From positions 1 to 52,868 of the forward strand of contig JAFVUV010000004.1 in NCBI GenBank assembly GCA_017502525.1: DNA of 52,868 bases. The letters run 5' to 3'. A program made the translations under genes and the position numbers. The notes below the pieces were generated by a model, which saw nothing but the letters and a program-made list of their open reading frames with translations, made no database searches and was not told where the DNA came from. Source of the stretch: Clostridia bacterium. GTDB taxonomy: Bacteria; Bacillota; Clostridia; Christensenellales; Borkfalkiaceae. Each line of letters begins with the position of its first letter. The first letter of the stretch is position 1. Of this stretch, positions 16,778-25,954 are shown one piece after another.

Positions 16778-17673
16778 CACTCACTTGCACTTACAAAGTA
16801 GAAGGGCTCAATTTGGATAGGTTTATCAATCACCTTAAAAAACAGGGCGTTTCGCTCTACAATATAAAAAAAATTGGCAATAATCGGCTTATTGTTACCG
16901 TTTCCTTTAACCAAAGTCGAAAATTTTTTGCAATCGCAAAAGAATTGTGTTATAATATAAAAAAACTGCGCGACGGGGGAAAGGCGTTGCCGATACTTAA
17001 ACTGTATCGGTTGCTCGGCGTTTTTATCGGTTGCGTGTTAATATCGGGCATTGTTTGGTTTTGTAACGACGTGCTTTTAGGCGTATCCTATTCGGGTAGC
17101 GGAAGTTTATATAAAAGAGAAGTTTCTGCCTATCTAACCGAGCGTGGTATAATTCCTTATACTCGCTTCTCAAGTTTTAGTACCGAACGGTTGGAAGACG
17201 AGATTTTAGCATCTAATCCGCACTTGTCGTTTGTCAGTTGTAAAAAAGTCGGCTCAAGGCTAGTTATCGACCTTGAACTTTCTAAGGACAAAGTTGGAAC
17301 GTTAAACGGGGACGTTTATTCATTAAATAGCGATACGGACGGTGTTGTCGAGAAGGTAAAAGTTTATCGTGGTACGTCAGTAGTTAAAATTGGCGATAGC
17401 GTAAAAGAAGGCGATTTGCTGGTCGACGGTTATGCGGTAGTAAAAGAGCAAACGGTAAAAATAAACGTTATTGCTTCGGTAACGCTAATTTGTCAAAAAC
17501 AGTTTAAATTTACTTTTGATACTAAACTTGGCGGCGAGCGTGCGTTGATTTTTGCAGAAGAACAACTTTTCGGCAAGGAAATCGTGGATAGTGCGGTTAC
17601 CATAACTAAAAATGGTCAAAAATACGATTACATTGTTACTTTAAGTTACAGACACGTTTTGTGCGTGGGATAA
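16723..17673 (+). CDS. yqfD: Sporulation protein YqfD
   Basis: About 310 residues. An N-terminal YqfD domain (TCTYKVEGLNLDRFINHLKKQG) is followed by one transmembrane helix (about 88-113) and a large domain with SYSGSGSLYKREVSAYL, ASNPHLSFVSCKKVGSRLVIDL and a C-terminal beta-rich part. The start is uncertain: there is no ATG before the conserved region; TTG codons at 16723 and 16744 are candidates, and the latter follows GGGGGA. It overlaps yqfC, suggesting translational coupling. Widely conserved in spore formers; it is linked to forespore engulfment-stage gene expression, with its biochemical role unknown. Confidence 0.88.
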   Translation: MCGGLGNLRKNKNCRENIALTCTYKVEGLNLDRFINHLKKQGVSLYNIKKIGNNRLIVTVSFNQSRKFFAIAKELCYNIKKLRDGGKALPILKLYRLLGVFIGCVLISGIVWFCNDVLLGVSYSGSGSLYKREVSAYLTERGIIPYTRFSSFSTERLEDEILASNPHLSFVSCKKVGSRLVIDLELSKDKVGTLNGDVYSLNSDTDGVVEKVKVYRGTSVVKIGDSVKEGDLLVDGYAVVKEQTVKINVIASVTLICQKQFKFTFDTKLGGERALIFAEEQLFGKEIVDSAVTITKNGQKYDYIVTLSYRHVLCVG

Positions 17674-17683
17674 AAGGTGTGTT

Positions 17684-19156
17684 ATGAGAAAAACTAAATC
17701 GCGTAAAATTTTGCCTTGGGAAACCAAGAACATTATTCTTAACGTAATCACTTACGTTATAAATATGGGCGTGTTATTCGCGTTGTTTATAGGCACGTTA
17801 TACCTAAACAGCGTTACTGATTCGACCATAGATTTTAGCGCGCAAATAAAAAACGCAACTAACTTTTTGCACTTTTTCGTTTTACTGTCGTTAATAGTAG
17901 GACTTACTGCGCTGTACTTGTTTTTTGAGGATAGAGATTTTTTACGCAGTGCTGTAAATAGCGAAATGTTATTTTTAATAATTGAAATATCGCTAATAGT
18001 TTGTTACGTTAGCGGAAGTTATTTGAACATTTACGTTCGTCCATTAGCATTAGCAACCTTGCTTGCGTTATTTTTATCCGATAGAAGAAAGGCGATTTTT
18101 ATCAACATCGTTTATTGTTTATTAACGTTCTTGTTCGACTCGCTTAGTGGAACTAAACTTGATATAGGTCAATATCCTATGCTTATTATGGGGTTTGCAT
18201 CGGGTATGTTGGCTGTGTTTACGATGGATAAGGTGTATTCTAGAATTAAGTTGCTTATGATGAGTTTGCTAATAACTTTGCCGTCGGTATTTTGTATATT
18301 GACGCTAGTTATAAGTAATGCTGATGTAAATACTTGGGAAACGATTTTGTTCGGGGCTTGTTCAGGTCCGTTTGCAGTTAGCGCGTTTATAATTTTACTG
18401 CCTATATTTGAAACTACTTTTACTAAAGTTTCCAACTTCAAACTCGCTGAACTTACAGACCACAAATCCAAACTTATTAGAAAACTTATTCAACAAGCGC
18501 CGGGAACTTTCAACCACGCGATAGTGGTATCGAACATTGCTGAAGCGTGCGCCATTGCCATAAACGAAGACGCGTTGCTAGCAAGAACGTGCGCGTATTA
18601 TCACGATATAGGTAAATTGCGTCGTCCCGAATTCTTTAAGGAAAACCAAGCGGATGGATACAACCCACACGACGATTTAACACCGGAACTTTCAACCAAT
18701 ATTATTAAGTCGCACGCGCAAGACGGCTATCAATTAATACTTAAAAACCGCTTGCCAAAGATTATTGCAGACGTTTGTATTGAACACCACGGAACTTTGC
18801 CTATCTTATATTTTTACGGCAAGGCTCAAAAATTTACCGACGGGGAAGTGGATATTGCGCAATACTGTTACGCAGGACCTAAGCCTAGCACTAAAATCGC
18901 GGCTATTATTATGATTGCCGACGGATGCGAGGCGGCGGCACGTTCGCTTCAAGACCGTTCGCGTGAGAACGTTAAAAAGGTGGTTAGAAAAATTGTAAAC
19001 GAGCGTATGGAGTTAGGTCAATTTGACGATTGCGAAATTACGCTTAAAGAACTTAATATTATTATCCATACGGTTGTTAACAACTTAACGGGTATTTACC
19101 ACAGCAGAATAGAATATCCCAAGGTAAACCTTGACGGGATAGAATTAAATAACTAA
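17684..19156 (+). CDS. pgpH: HD-domain membrane phosphodiesterase (PgpH/YqfF type), short form
   Basis: 490 residues. About seven hydrophobic segments fill residues 20-240, followed by an HD-type phosphohydrolase domain: NHAIVVSNIAEACA, AYYHDIGKLRRPEFFKENQ (the HD pair), KSHAQDGYQL, IEHHGTLPILYFY and the distal MIADGCEAAARS Asp. PgpH enzymes hydrolyse cyclic di-AMP. Typical PgpH is about 700 residues with a long extracellular 7TMR-HDED domain between the first two helices; here that domain is absent. In other Bacillota phoH often lies between yqfD and this gene; it is missing here, the gap being only 10 bases. Confidence 0.88.
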   Translation: MRKTKSRKILPWETKNIILNVITYVINMGVLFALFIGTLYLNSVTDSTIDFSAQIKNATNFLHFFVLLSLIVGLTALYLFFEDRDFLRSAVNSEMLFLIIEISLIVCYVSGSYLNIYVRPLALATLLALFLSDRRKAIFINIVYCLLTFLFDSLSGTKLDIGQYPMLIMGFASGMLAVFTMDKVYSRIKLLMMSLLITLPSVFCILTLVISNADVNTWETILFGACSGPFAVSAFIILLPIFETTFTKVSNFKLAELTDHKSKLIRKLIQQAPGTFNHAIVVSNIAEACAIAINEDALLARTCAYYHDIGKLRRPEFFKENQADGYNPHDDLTPELSTNIIKSHAQDGYQLILKNRLPKIIADVCIEHHGTLPILYFYGKAQKFTDGEVDIAQYCYAGPKPSTKIAAIIMIADGCEAAARSLQDRSRENVKKVVRKIVNERMELGQFDDCEITLKELNIIIHTVVNNLTGIYHSRIEYPKVNLDGIELNN

Positions 19157-19172
19157 AAGGAAAATCGGTATT

Positions 19173-19643
19173 ATGGGCAAATTAAAAATAGAATGTTTAG
19201 ATAGAAAGGTGAGATTGCGTAAAATTGCAAAAACCGTATATAAGACTTTAGGACAAACTTCAAACTTTAAGGCAGAACTTATTTTTCAAGACGGGGAAGG
19301 CATAACCGCACTTAATCGTAACACTCGTGGCGTTGACAGTATTACCGACGTTTTATCATATCCTAGTCTTGACGGCATTAAAGGTAAAATTTTAAAGCCC
19401 GACGATTGCCCCACCGAACTTGAAGGTAAGTATATATTTTTGGGTTCTATAGTTTTGTGCGAAGAAAAAATTCGCGCGCAAGCGTTGGAATACGGGCACA
19501 GCGAAGAAGAAGAAAGAGAATATTTAATTACGCACGGATTATTGCACCTTTTCGGTTACGACCATATGAACGAAACGGATAAAAAAGAAATGCGCGAAAT
19601 TGAAAAACAAATACGTTTTATTTTGCGTGGGGTTAAGGAATAA
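19173..19643 (+). CDS. ybeY: Endoribonuclease YbeY
   Basis: A 156-residue YbeY, the zinc-dependent RNase of 16S rRNA maturation and ribosome quality control. The zinc site reads HGLLHLFGYDH (HGxLHLxGYDH) near residues 121-131, and the upstream NRNTRGVDSITDVLSYP block is the family's substrate-side motif. The stop codon overlaps the era start by one base (TAATG), so the two are translationally coupled. Confidence 0.95.
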   Translation: MGKLKIECLDRKVRLRKIAKTVYKTLGQTSNFKAELIFQDGEGITALNRNTRGVDSITDVLSYPSLDGIKGKILKPDDCPTELEGKYIFLGSIVLCEEKIRAQALEYGHSEEEEREYLITHGLLHLFGYDHMNETDKKEMREIEKQIRFILRGVKE

Positions 19644-20527
19644 TGAAAAGCGGTTACGTTGCAGTAGTTGGAAGAGCCAATGCGGGTAAAAGCACGCTTA
19701 TTAACGTTATGGTCGGCGAAAAGGTCGCTATCGTTTCGCCAAAACCCCAAACCACGCGCGATAGAATTTTAGGTGTTTTAACCACTAACGATTATCAAAT
19801 TGCGTTTATAGACACGCCCGGTATATACAAGGCGGACAACCTTTTAAATTCGGTTATGCAAAAGACGACTAGTGATAGTTGTCAAGACGTGGATGCGGTG
19901 TTGTTCGTTTTAGATGCGCACGAAGGTATAAGCGATACCGACCGCGCGCTACTTAAAAAATATTCGTCTTTATCGTTGCCTTGCGTTCTTGCACTCACTA
20001 AAATTGATATTATGCCCGAAAGCCTATTGATTTCAGAGTTGAAAGAACTTGCGCAAGAAAATTTAGATATAGTTCCCGTTTCGGCGCGTAAAAACAAAAA
20101 TATTAAAGAACTAATTAAAGTCGTTTTGGATAAATTGCCTGACGGGCAAAAATTATTTGAACAAGATATGATATCCGACCGTTCGGAAAAGTTTATGATT
20201 TCCGAAATAATGCGCGAAAAAATCTTGCTTAAATTCGATAAAGAAATCCCACACGGAATTGCGATTATCGTAAATAAATTTGAACTTATGGAAGGGGGAA
20301 GAATGTACGAAATTTCTCTTGATATCGTATGCGAAAAGCCCAACCATAAAGCAATTTTAATCGGCAAAGGCGGTAAAGCCATAAAAGAAGTTTCGTCTTT
20401 TGCAAGACAAGATATGGAAAAGTTTTTGGATAAAAAAGTTTTCTTAACTACGTACGTAAAGGTTAAAGAAGATTGGCGAAACAGTAATTCTTTATTAAGG
20501 CAATTAGGTTACGAACAGGTAAAATAA
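19643..20527 (+). CDS. era: GTPase Era
   Basis: A 294-residue Era GTPase that binds the 3' end of 16S rRNA during 30S assembly. GTPase motifs: G1 GRANAGKST (usually GRPNVGKST), G2 region PKPQTTRDRI, G3 DTPG, G4 LTKID, G5 VSARK. The C-terminal KH domain holds HKAILIGKGGKAIKEV. The gene sits between ybeY and a yqzL-like gene; the dgkA and cdd genes often found between ybeY and era are absent. A 16-bp tandem duplication runs across its stop codon. Confidence 0.96.
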   Translation: MKSGYVAVVGRANAGKSTLINVMVGEKVAIVSPKPQTTRDRILGVLTTNDYQIAFIDTPGIYKADNLLNSVMQKTTSDSCQDVDAVLFVLDAHEGISDTDRALLKKYSSLSLPCVLALTKIDIMPESLLISELKELAQENLDIVPVSARKNKNIKELIKVVLDKLPDGQKLFEQDMISDRSEKFMISEIMREKILLKFDKEIPHGIAIIVNKFELMEGGRMYEISLDIVCEKPNHKAILIGKGGKAIKEVSSFARQDMEKFLDKKVFLTTYVKVKEDWRNSNSLLRQLGYEQVK

Positions 20528-20612
20528 AGAACAGGTAAAATAAAAAAGATAACGCGTGCGGTAGAGCATAATTATTTTCCTTTTACGCATACTTTGGTAA
20601 AAGGGGGCGCGG

Positions 20613-20714
20613 ATGAAAGAAAATCGCACGAAATCTCCAGCGGATAACGCGTGGGAACTGTTTGAAAAGACGGGTAACGTTTCATATTATCTTTTGTATA
20701 AAAAATTAAGATAA
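20613..20714 (+). CDS. yqzL: YqzL-like small protein
   Basis: A 33-residue reading frame with AAGGGGG seven to twelve bases before the ATG. The core NAWELFEKTGNVSYYLLYKKL resembles YqzL of Bacillus (a W-x-x-F-x-x-T-G-x-I-x-x-Y-L-L pattern), and YqzL lies at exactly this place, between era and recO, in Bacillus and many Clostridia. The nine bases to the recO start suggest co-transcription. The family's function is unknown. Confidence 0.75.
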   Translation: MKENRTKSPADNAWELFEKTGNVSYYLLYKKLR

Positions 20715-20723
20715 GGTACGAAA

Positions 20724-21440
20724 ATGGAAGAAAAATTAAGCGGAATCGTGCTTGGCGGAGTAAACTTTGGCGAGAACGATAGAATACTAAATATTTTCAC
20801 TCTTGAACAGGGTGTTGTTTCCGCTAAAATAAAAGGTGTAAAAAAGGCGGGCGCAAAACTAAAATTTGCGTCAGAGCCTTTTTGTTTTGCCGAATTTATC
20901 TTTATGAAAAAAGGAACTATGCGCACGGTAAAAAACGCAAGCTTGCTTGATAGTTTTTATCCCGTGAGAGAAAATATCGTTAAATATTTTTGTGCGGGGA
21001 CTGTGGTTGAATTTTTAAAGCGTTTTTATAAAGAAGAAATGATTTCAGAACAAACTTTTTTTCTTTCCGTTGACGCACTAAAGCAAATTGCTTATAGCGA
21101 ACAACCTAAATCTGCACTCGTAAAATTTCTAGTTGACGCGCTATTTGTCGCCGGCTACGGTTTGCGTACCCACGATTGCGCTCTATGTGAAGAAGAAATA
21201 AGCGAAAGACCGTTTTTTGATTATAGAACGGGCTCTTTTTACTGCCTTGAGTGCGCACCGGATGGGGCAAGGGAAATTTCAGTTCACACACTTTCCGCTT
21301 TAATAAAAAGTTCTGTTAGCGAACTATTAGATGATGACGTTGGAACGGATAGAGCATTAAAATTGTTAGAATTTTACATACAAAATAGGTCGGAAGAAAA
21401 CTTAAAATCGCTTAAAGAACTGATTAAAATTTTGCCGTAA
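20724..21440 (+). CDS. recO: DNA repair protein RecO
   Basis: A 238-residue RecO, which works with RecR and RecF to load RecA on SSB-coated DNA. The N-terminal OB fold contains GIVLGGVNFGENDRILNIFT; the helical C-terminal half carries a zinc finger C-x2-C (DCALCEE) and C-x2-C (YCLEC) at about residues 150-182. Last gene of the yqfC-to-recO run. Confidence 0.93.
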   Translation: MEEKLSGIVLGGVNFGENDRILNIFTLEQGVVSAKIKGVKKAGAKLKFASEPFCFAEFIFMKKGTMRTVKNASLLDSFYPVRENIVKYFCAGTVVEFLKRFYKEEMISEQTFFLSVDALKQIAYSEQPKSALVKFLVDALFVAGYGLRTHDCALCEEEISERPFFDYRTGSFYCLECAPDGAREISVHTLSALIKSSVSELLDDDVGTDRALKLLEFYIQNRSEENLKSLKELIKILP

Positions 21441-21498
21441 CGACGCGCCATAATAATATTTATATAATCATTATAATTCAAAAACTATAACATATAGG

Positions 21499-21527
21499 TT
21501 GAAATATTTTTTTATTTATAGTAAAAT
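21499..21527 (+). promoter_or_regulatory. Promoter of ppdK
   Basis: TTGAAA (21499-21504), 17-bp spacer, TAAAAT (21522-21527). Confidence 0.6.
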
Positions 21528-21579
21528 AAACAAGTGATATAAAATTAATGCATATCTAAAATTTTGGAGGAAAAAAACA

Positions 21580-24210
21580 ATGAAGTATGTTTATTTGTTT
21601 AGTGAAGGCGACGCTTCAATGCGTGAACTTCTCGGTGGAAAGGGTGCAAACCTTGCTGAAATGACCAAAATCGGTCTTCCTGTTCCCCAAGGTTTCACAA
21701 TTAGTACCGAAGCTTGCACTAAGTATTATGAAGACGGCAAACAAATTAACGATTCTATAATGGCTGAAATCATGGAAAATATCGTTAAGATGGAAGAAAT
21801 CACCGGAAAGAAATTTGGCGACCTTGAAAATCCCTTGCTCGTATCTGTTCGTTCAGGTGCAAGAGCGTCAATGCCCGGTATGATGGATACCATCTTAAAC
21901 CTTGGCTTAAATGAAGAAGTTGTTAAAGTTATGGCTGAAAAATCTGGCAACGCTAGATGGGCTTACGACTGCTATAGAAGATTTATCCAAATGTATTCTG
22001 ACGTAGTTATGGAAGTTGGTAAAAAATACTTTGAACAACTTATCGATAAGATGAAAGAAGAAAAGGGCGTTAAACTTGACGTTGAACTTACCGCTGACGA
22101 CCTTAAGACTCTTGCTGAACAATTTAAGGCTGAATATAAAGCTAAAATTGGTAAAGACTTCCCGTCAGACCCCAAAGAACAACTTATTGGTGCTGTTAAA
22201 GCGGTATTCCGTTCTTGGGACAACCCCCGTGCTAACGTATATCGTCGTGATAACGATATTCCTTATAGTTGGGGTACGGCAGTTAACGTTCAAGCAATGG
22301 CTTTCGGTAATATGGGTGATGATTGCGGTACTGGTGTTGCTTTCACGCGTGACCCTGCAACCGGCGAAAAGAAACTTATGGGTGAATTCTTAACCAACGC
22401 ACAAGGCGAAGACGTTGTTGCAGGTGTTCGTACACCGATGCCTATCGCTCAAATGGCTGAAAAATTCCCTGAAGCATTCGCTCAATTTGAAAACGTTTGC
22501 AAAATTTTAGAAGACCACTATAGAGATATGCAAGATATGGAATTTACCGTTGAACACGGCAAACTCTATATGCTTCAAACCAGAAACGGTAAGCGTACTG
22601 CTGCCGCTGCTCTCAAAATCGCTTGCGACCTCGTTGATGAAGGTATGATTGATGAAAAACAAGCTGTTTTGATGATTGACCCCAGGAACCTTGACACGCT
22701 TCTCCACCCGCAATTCGATGCTAAGGCATTGAAGGATGCTAAGCCCGCTGCTAGAGCGCTCGGTGCATCTCCTGGTGCTGCTTGCGGTAAAATCGTTTTC
22801 ACCGCTGAAGACGCTAAAGTATGGAAAGCTAGAAAAGAAAAGGTTATTCTCGTTCGTTTAGAAACCTCTCCTGAAGATATCGAAGGTATGAAAGCTTCAC
22901 AAGGTATCTTGACCGCTCGTGGCGGTATGACTTCACACGCTGCAGTTGTTGCTCGTGGTATGGGTACTTGTTGTGTTTCTGGTTGCTCTGCAATCACCAA
23001 CTTCAACGAAGAAGCTAAGACTTTTGAACTCGCAGGTAAAACTTATAAAGAAGGTGACGTTATTTCTATCGACGGTTCAACCGGGAACATTTACGACGGC
23101 GCAATTCCTACTGTTGACGCTACTATTTCAGGCGATTTCGGTAGAATTATGGCTTGGGCTGATAAATATAGAGCACTTGGCGTTCGTACTAACGCTGATA
23201 CGCCTAAGGATGCGGCTAAGGCACGCGAATTAGGTGCAGAAGGTATCGGTCTTTGCCGTACTGAACACATGTTCTTTGAAGGCAACAGAATTGATGCTTT
23301 CCGTGAAATGATTTGTTCGGATACCGTTGAAGAAAGGGAAGCTGCTCTCAATAAGATTCTTCCTATGCAACAAGGTGACTTTGAAAAGCTTTACGAAGCT
23401 TTGGAAGGTAACCCCGTTACTATCCGTTTCCTTGACCCACCGCTTCACGAATTCGTTCCTACTTCTGAATACGATATAGAACAACTTGCTAAAGCACAAG
23501 GCAAGACAACTGCTCAAATCAAAGCGATTATCGCTTCATTGCACGAAGCTAACCCGATGATGGGACACCGTGGTTGTCGTTTGACCGTTACTTATCCCGA
23601 AATTGCTAAAATGCAAACGAGAGCGGTAATTCGTGCGGCTATCAACGTTCAAAATAGACATCCCGAATGGAAAGTAGTTCCTGAAATTATGATTCCGTTA
23701 GTTGGCGAAGCAAAAGAACTTAAGTTTGTTAAGGGCATTGTAGTTGCTACCGCTGATGAAGAAATTGCTTTAGCAAAATCTGACCTCAAATATGAAGTAG
23801 GTACTATGATTGAAATTCCTAGAGCTTGCATCACTGCTGATGAAATTGCTAAAGAAGCAGAATTCTTCTGCTTTGGTACAAACGACCTTACTCAAATGAC
23901 TTACGGATTCAGCCGTGACGACGCTGGTAAGTTCTTAACCGCTTATTATGACACCAAGATTTTTGAAAACGACCCGTTTGCAAAAATTGACCAAAACGGC
24001 GTAGGCAAACTTATGGATATTGCAGTTAAACTTGGTAGAGGCGTTCGTGAAAATATGCACTGCGGTATCTGTGGTGAACACGGTGGCGACCCATCGTCAA
24101 TCGAATTCTGCCACAAAATCGGTCTTTCATACGTTTCTTGCTCACCTTTCCGCGTACCGATTGCAAGACTTGCTGCTGCACAAGCACAACTTAAAAATCC
24201 CAGAAACTAA
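21580..24210 (+). CDS. ppdK: Pyruvate, phosphate dikinase
   Basis: 876 residues, the normal length. The enzyme interconverts pyruvate, ATP and phosphate with PEP, AMP and pyrophosphate. Domains in order: N-terminal nucleotide-binding domain (GGKGANLAEM near residue 18, SVRSGARASMPGMMDTILNLG near 90), central phosphohistidine domain with LTARGGMTSHAAVVARGMG (catalytic His near residue 453), and the C-terminal TIM barrel with RFLDPPLHEF, FCFGTNDLTQMTYGFSRDD and CGICGEHGGDP (active Cys near 831). Codon use is biased to well-read codons, suggesting high expression, as expected of a PPi-using glycolysis in an anaerobe. Confidence 0.97.
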   Translation: MKYVYLFSEGDASMRELLGGKGANLAEMTKIGLPVPQGFTISTEACTKYYEDGKQINDSIMAEIMENIVKMEEITGKKFGDLENPLLVSVRSGARASMPGMMDTILNLGLNEEVVKVMAEKSGNARWAYDCYRRFIQMYSDVVMEVGKKYFEQLIDKMKEEKGVKLDVELTADDLKTLAEQFKAEYKAKIGKDFPSDPKEQLIGAVKAVFRSWDNPRANVYRRDNDIPYSWGTAVNVQAMAFGNMGDDCGTGVAFTRDPATGEKKLMGEFLTNAQGEDVVAGVRTPMPIAQMAEKFPEAFAQFENVCKILEDHYRDMQDMEFTVEHGKLYMLQTRNGKRTAAAALKIACDLVDEGMIDEKQAVLMIDPRNLDTLLHPQFDAKALKDAKPAARALGASPGAACGKIVFTAEDAKVWKARKEKVILVRLETSPEDIEGMKASQGILTARGGMTSHAAVVARGMGTCCVSGCSAITNFNEEAKTFELAGKTYKEGDVISIDGSTGNIYDGAIPTVDATISGDFGRIMAWADKYRALGVRTNADTPKDAAKARELGAEGIGLCRTEHMFFEGNRIDAFREMICSDTVEEREAALNKILPMQQGDFEKLYEALEGNPVTIRFLDPPLHEFVPTSEYDIEQLAKAQGKTTAQIKAIIASLHEANPMMGHRGCRLTVTYPEIAKMQTRAVIRAAINVQNRHPEWKVVPEIMIPLVGEAKELKFVKGIVVATADEEIALAKSDLKYEVGTMIEIPRACITADEIAKEAEFFCFGTNDLTQMTYGFSRDDAGKFLTAYYDTKIFENDPFAKIDQNGVGKLMDIAVKLGRGVRENMHCGICGEHGGDPSSIEFCHKIGLSYVSCSPFRVPIARLAAAQAQLKNPRN

Positions 24211-24235
24211 GTTTTTAAGTCAAATTAGTTAAATT

Positions 24236-24268
24236 AACGCCCGAGACAATTTAGTCTCGGGCGTTTTT
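24236..24268 (+). terminator. Terminator of ppdK
   Basis: AACGCCCGAGAC and GTCTCGGGCGTT form a 12-bp stem with a 6-base loop, followed by TTTTT. Confidence 0.93.
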
Positions 24269-24305
24269 CATTAATTTGTCTTTATAAATTCATAGAGTTA
24301 CTGCA

Positions 24306-24311
24306 TATAAT
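24306..24311 (+). promoter_or_regulatory. -10 box of alr, six bases before its start codon
   Basis: A perfect TATAAT ends at 24311 and the alr ATG begins at 24318, so transcription should start at or next to the ATG. No clear -35 is visible, and there is no convincing ribosome binding site, only GAAAG next to the ATG. Confidence 0.5.
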
Positions 24312-24317
24312 GAAAGT

Positions 24318-25337
24318 ATGTTAAATAAAGCAGTAATAAATTTAAATACTTTGCGTGATAACGCTAAAAAAATTAAAAAAACTCTTAATGACAACACTCT
24401 TTTAAACGCCGTTGTAAAAGCGGATGCATACGGGCACGGGGCGGAGGCAATATCAAACGCGCTATACGATATAGTCGACAGTTTTTCGGTTGCCTTGCCT
24501 GAAGAAGGCGTACGATTAAGACTAGCCGGTATAGATAAAGATATTTTGTGCTTTTCACCGTGTGGCGAGTGCGACGCGGAAATGGCAATAAGGTATAATC
24601 TCACTTTAACCGTAACTAAAGTGGAGCATATTAAAATTTTAGATTATTTTGCTAAAGAACAATCAAAAAAAGTAAAAGTTCATATAAAATACAATACGGG
24701 TATGAACAGGCAAGGGGTGGACGGCTTAAAAAATTTAAAACTTTTGTTACAAGAAATACGTAATAGCCAAAACGTTGTTTTAGACGGTTTTTATTCGCAT
24801 TTTGCAGAGACAGGCAAGAAAAATTTGCTGAAAACTGCTCTTAACAATTTTTTACTTGCAAATAATTTAGTTAAGCGTTATAATAATAAAGCAATCAGTC
24901 ATATATCTTCAAGCGGTGGTTACCTACAAGGCGTTCATTTGGATATGGTTAGAATAGGATTATTGCTTTACGGATATACTCCGTTTCGCACTAAAAAAAT
25001 AAGCGTTCAGCCTATAATGAAAGTTTACGCACCGATTATTGAAAAACGCACTATTAAAAAAGGGCAGTCTGCGCTTTACGGAAATTATCCTGCTAAAGAA
25101 GACACGGATATTGCGCTAGTACGATATGGTTACGCTGACGGGCTTAATCGAAAGCAAGTTAAGGGGCAGTTTAATAATCGTTGTATGGACGTAACTGCGG
25201 TAATAGACGGTAATGAAAGCGAGTGGGGATATCCTGTAATGATTGATGCAAACGAACTTGCTCTTAAGTACGGCACGATTAGTTATGAAGTTTTAACAAA
25301 AGTGGGTATTCGCGCAGAAAAAATATATTTGAGGTAG
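24318..25337 (+). CDS. alr: Alanine racemase
   Basis: A 339-residue fold-type III PLP enzyme that makes D-alanine for the cell wall. The PLP lysine lies in VVKADAYGHGA near residue 34; HIKYNTGMNRQG, HISSSGGYLQG and the catalytic-tyrosine block VRYGYADGLNR are present. It is about 30 residues shorter than usual, mostly at the C-terminus. The start has a -10 box immediately upstream and almost no ribosome binding site. It ends three bases before the next gene. Confidence 0.92.
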   Translation: MLNKAVINLNTLRDNAKKIKKTLNDNTLLNAVVKADAYGHGAEAISNALYDIVDSFSVALPEEGVRLRLAGIDKDILCFSPCGECDAEMAIRYNLTLTVTKVEHIKILDYFAKEQSKKVKVHIKYNTGMNRQGVDGLKNLKLLLQEIRNSQNVVLDGFYSHFAETGKKNLLKTALNNFLLANNLVKRYNNKAISHISSSGGYLQGVHLDMVRIGLLLYGYTPFRTKKISVQPIMKVYAPIIEKRTIKKGQSALYGNYPAKEDTDIALVRYGYADGLNRKQVKGQFNNRCMDVTAVIDGNESEWGYPVMIDANELALKYGTISYEVLTKVGIRAEKIYLR

Positions 25338-25339
25338 TT

Positions 25340-25618
25340 ATGAAGTTCTTTTGGCATTATGTTAAATCGGCTATGGTTCCATTCCTGTATTTAATTTTTA
25401 TGGCTTTTATTGCTATGGGTATCGTTATGATAAACGATAACTTATTATATTTAAAAATAATTTTAAGCGTGTTAAACATTTCATTTTACGCTTATATAGT
25501 TGCAATGGTTTTTTATAAAGATGGGGAAACTGCTTTAAAAACGCGACTTGCAAACGACCTTGAAAGAGTTCAAATTGTTAAAACAGGCGAAGATAGACCG
25601 CTTAAACTTATAGAATAG
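25340..25618 (+). CDS. Membrane protein, N-terminal part (ends at in-frame TAG)
   Basis: Not recognised. 92 residues with two hydrophobic segments (about 10-30 and 38-58) and a charged cytosolic tail. The frame closes with TAG at 25616-25618, but the identical frame continues without another stop to 25954 and adds a hydrophobic, clearly protein-like sequence. Together they would make one four-helix protein of about 204 residues. Starts right after the alr stop, so it is probably in the same transcript. Confidence 0.6.
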   Translation: MKFFWHYVKSAMVPFLYLIFMAFIAMGIVMINDNLLYLKIILSVLNISFYAYIVAMVFYKDGETALKTRLANDLERVQIVKTGEDRPLKLIE

Positions 25619-25954
25619 TACAAGCCTTGGAAAGGTTTTATTACGGGATTATTTGCTTGTATTCCTTGCGTGATTTTGCTTATCGTTCATACCATATTGA
25701 TATTTGGCGTTAGTATGGAAATAACGGGGGCGGGAGCAATTACAGGTTTTTTATATATGATGTTTTTCTCGTTAAGCCGTTTGGTATTAAGCGCGGGTGC
25801 TCCGTCGCCATATTTATATTACGTTTGTTTAATTTGCTTGGTGGTTATACCTTTATGCACGGGGATACCTTATATGCTTGGGGCAAGAAAGATAGAAAAA
25901 CAACAAGAAAGAATTAAAGCGCGTCAACGCGAAATTTACGGAGATGAAAATTGA
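25619..25954 (+). pseudogene. C-terminal continuation of the membrane protein after TAG
   Basis: In the same frame as 25340-25618. The first residues after the stop (YKPWKGFITGLFACIPCV) read straight into a membrane helix, then another helix and a basic tail (ARKIEKQQERIKARQREIYG). The first possible separate start, GTG at 25670, falls inside the first helix and has no ribosome binding site. A broken gene, stop readthrough or sequence error would all explain it. The final TGA overlaps the TTG start of rsmD. Confidence 0.55.
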
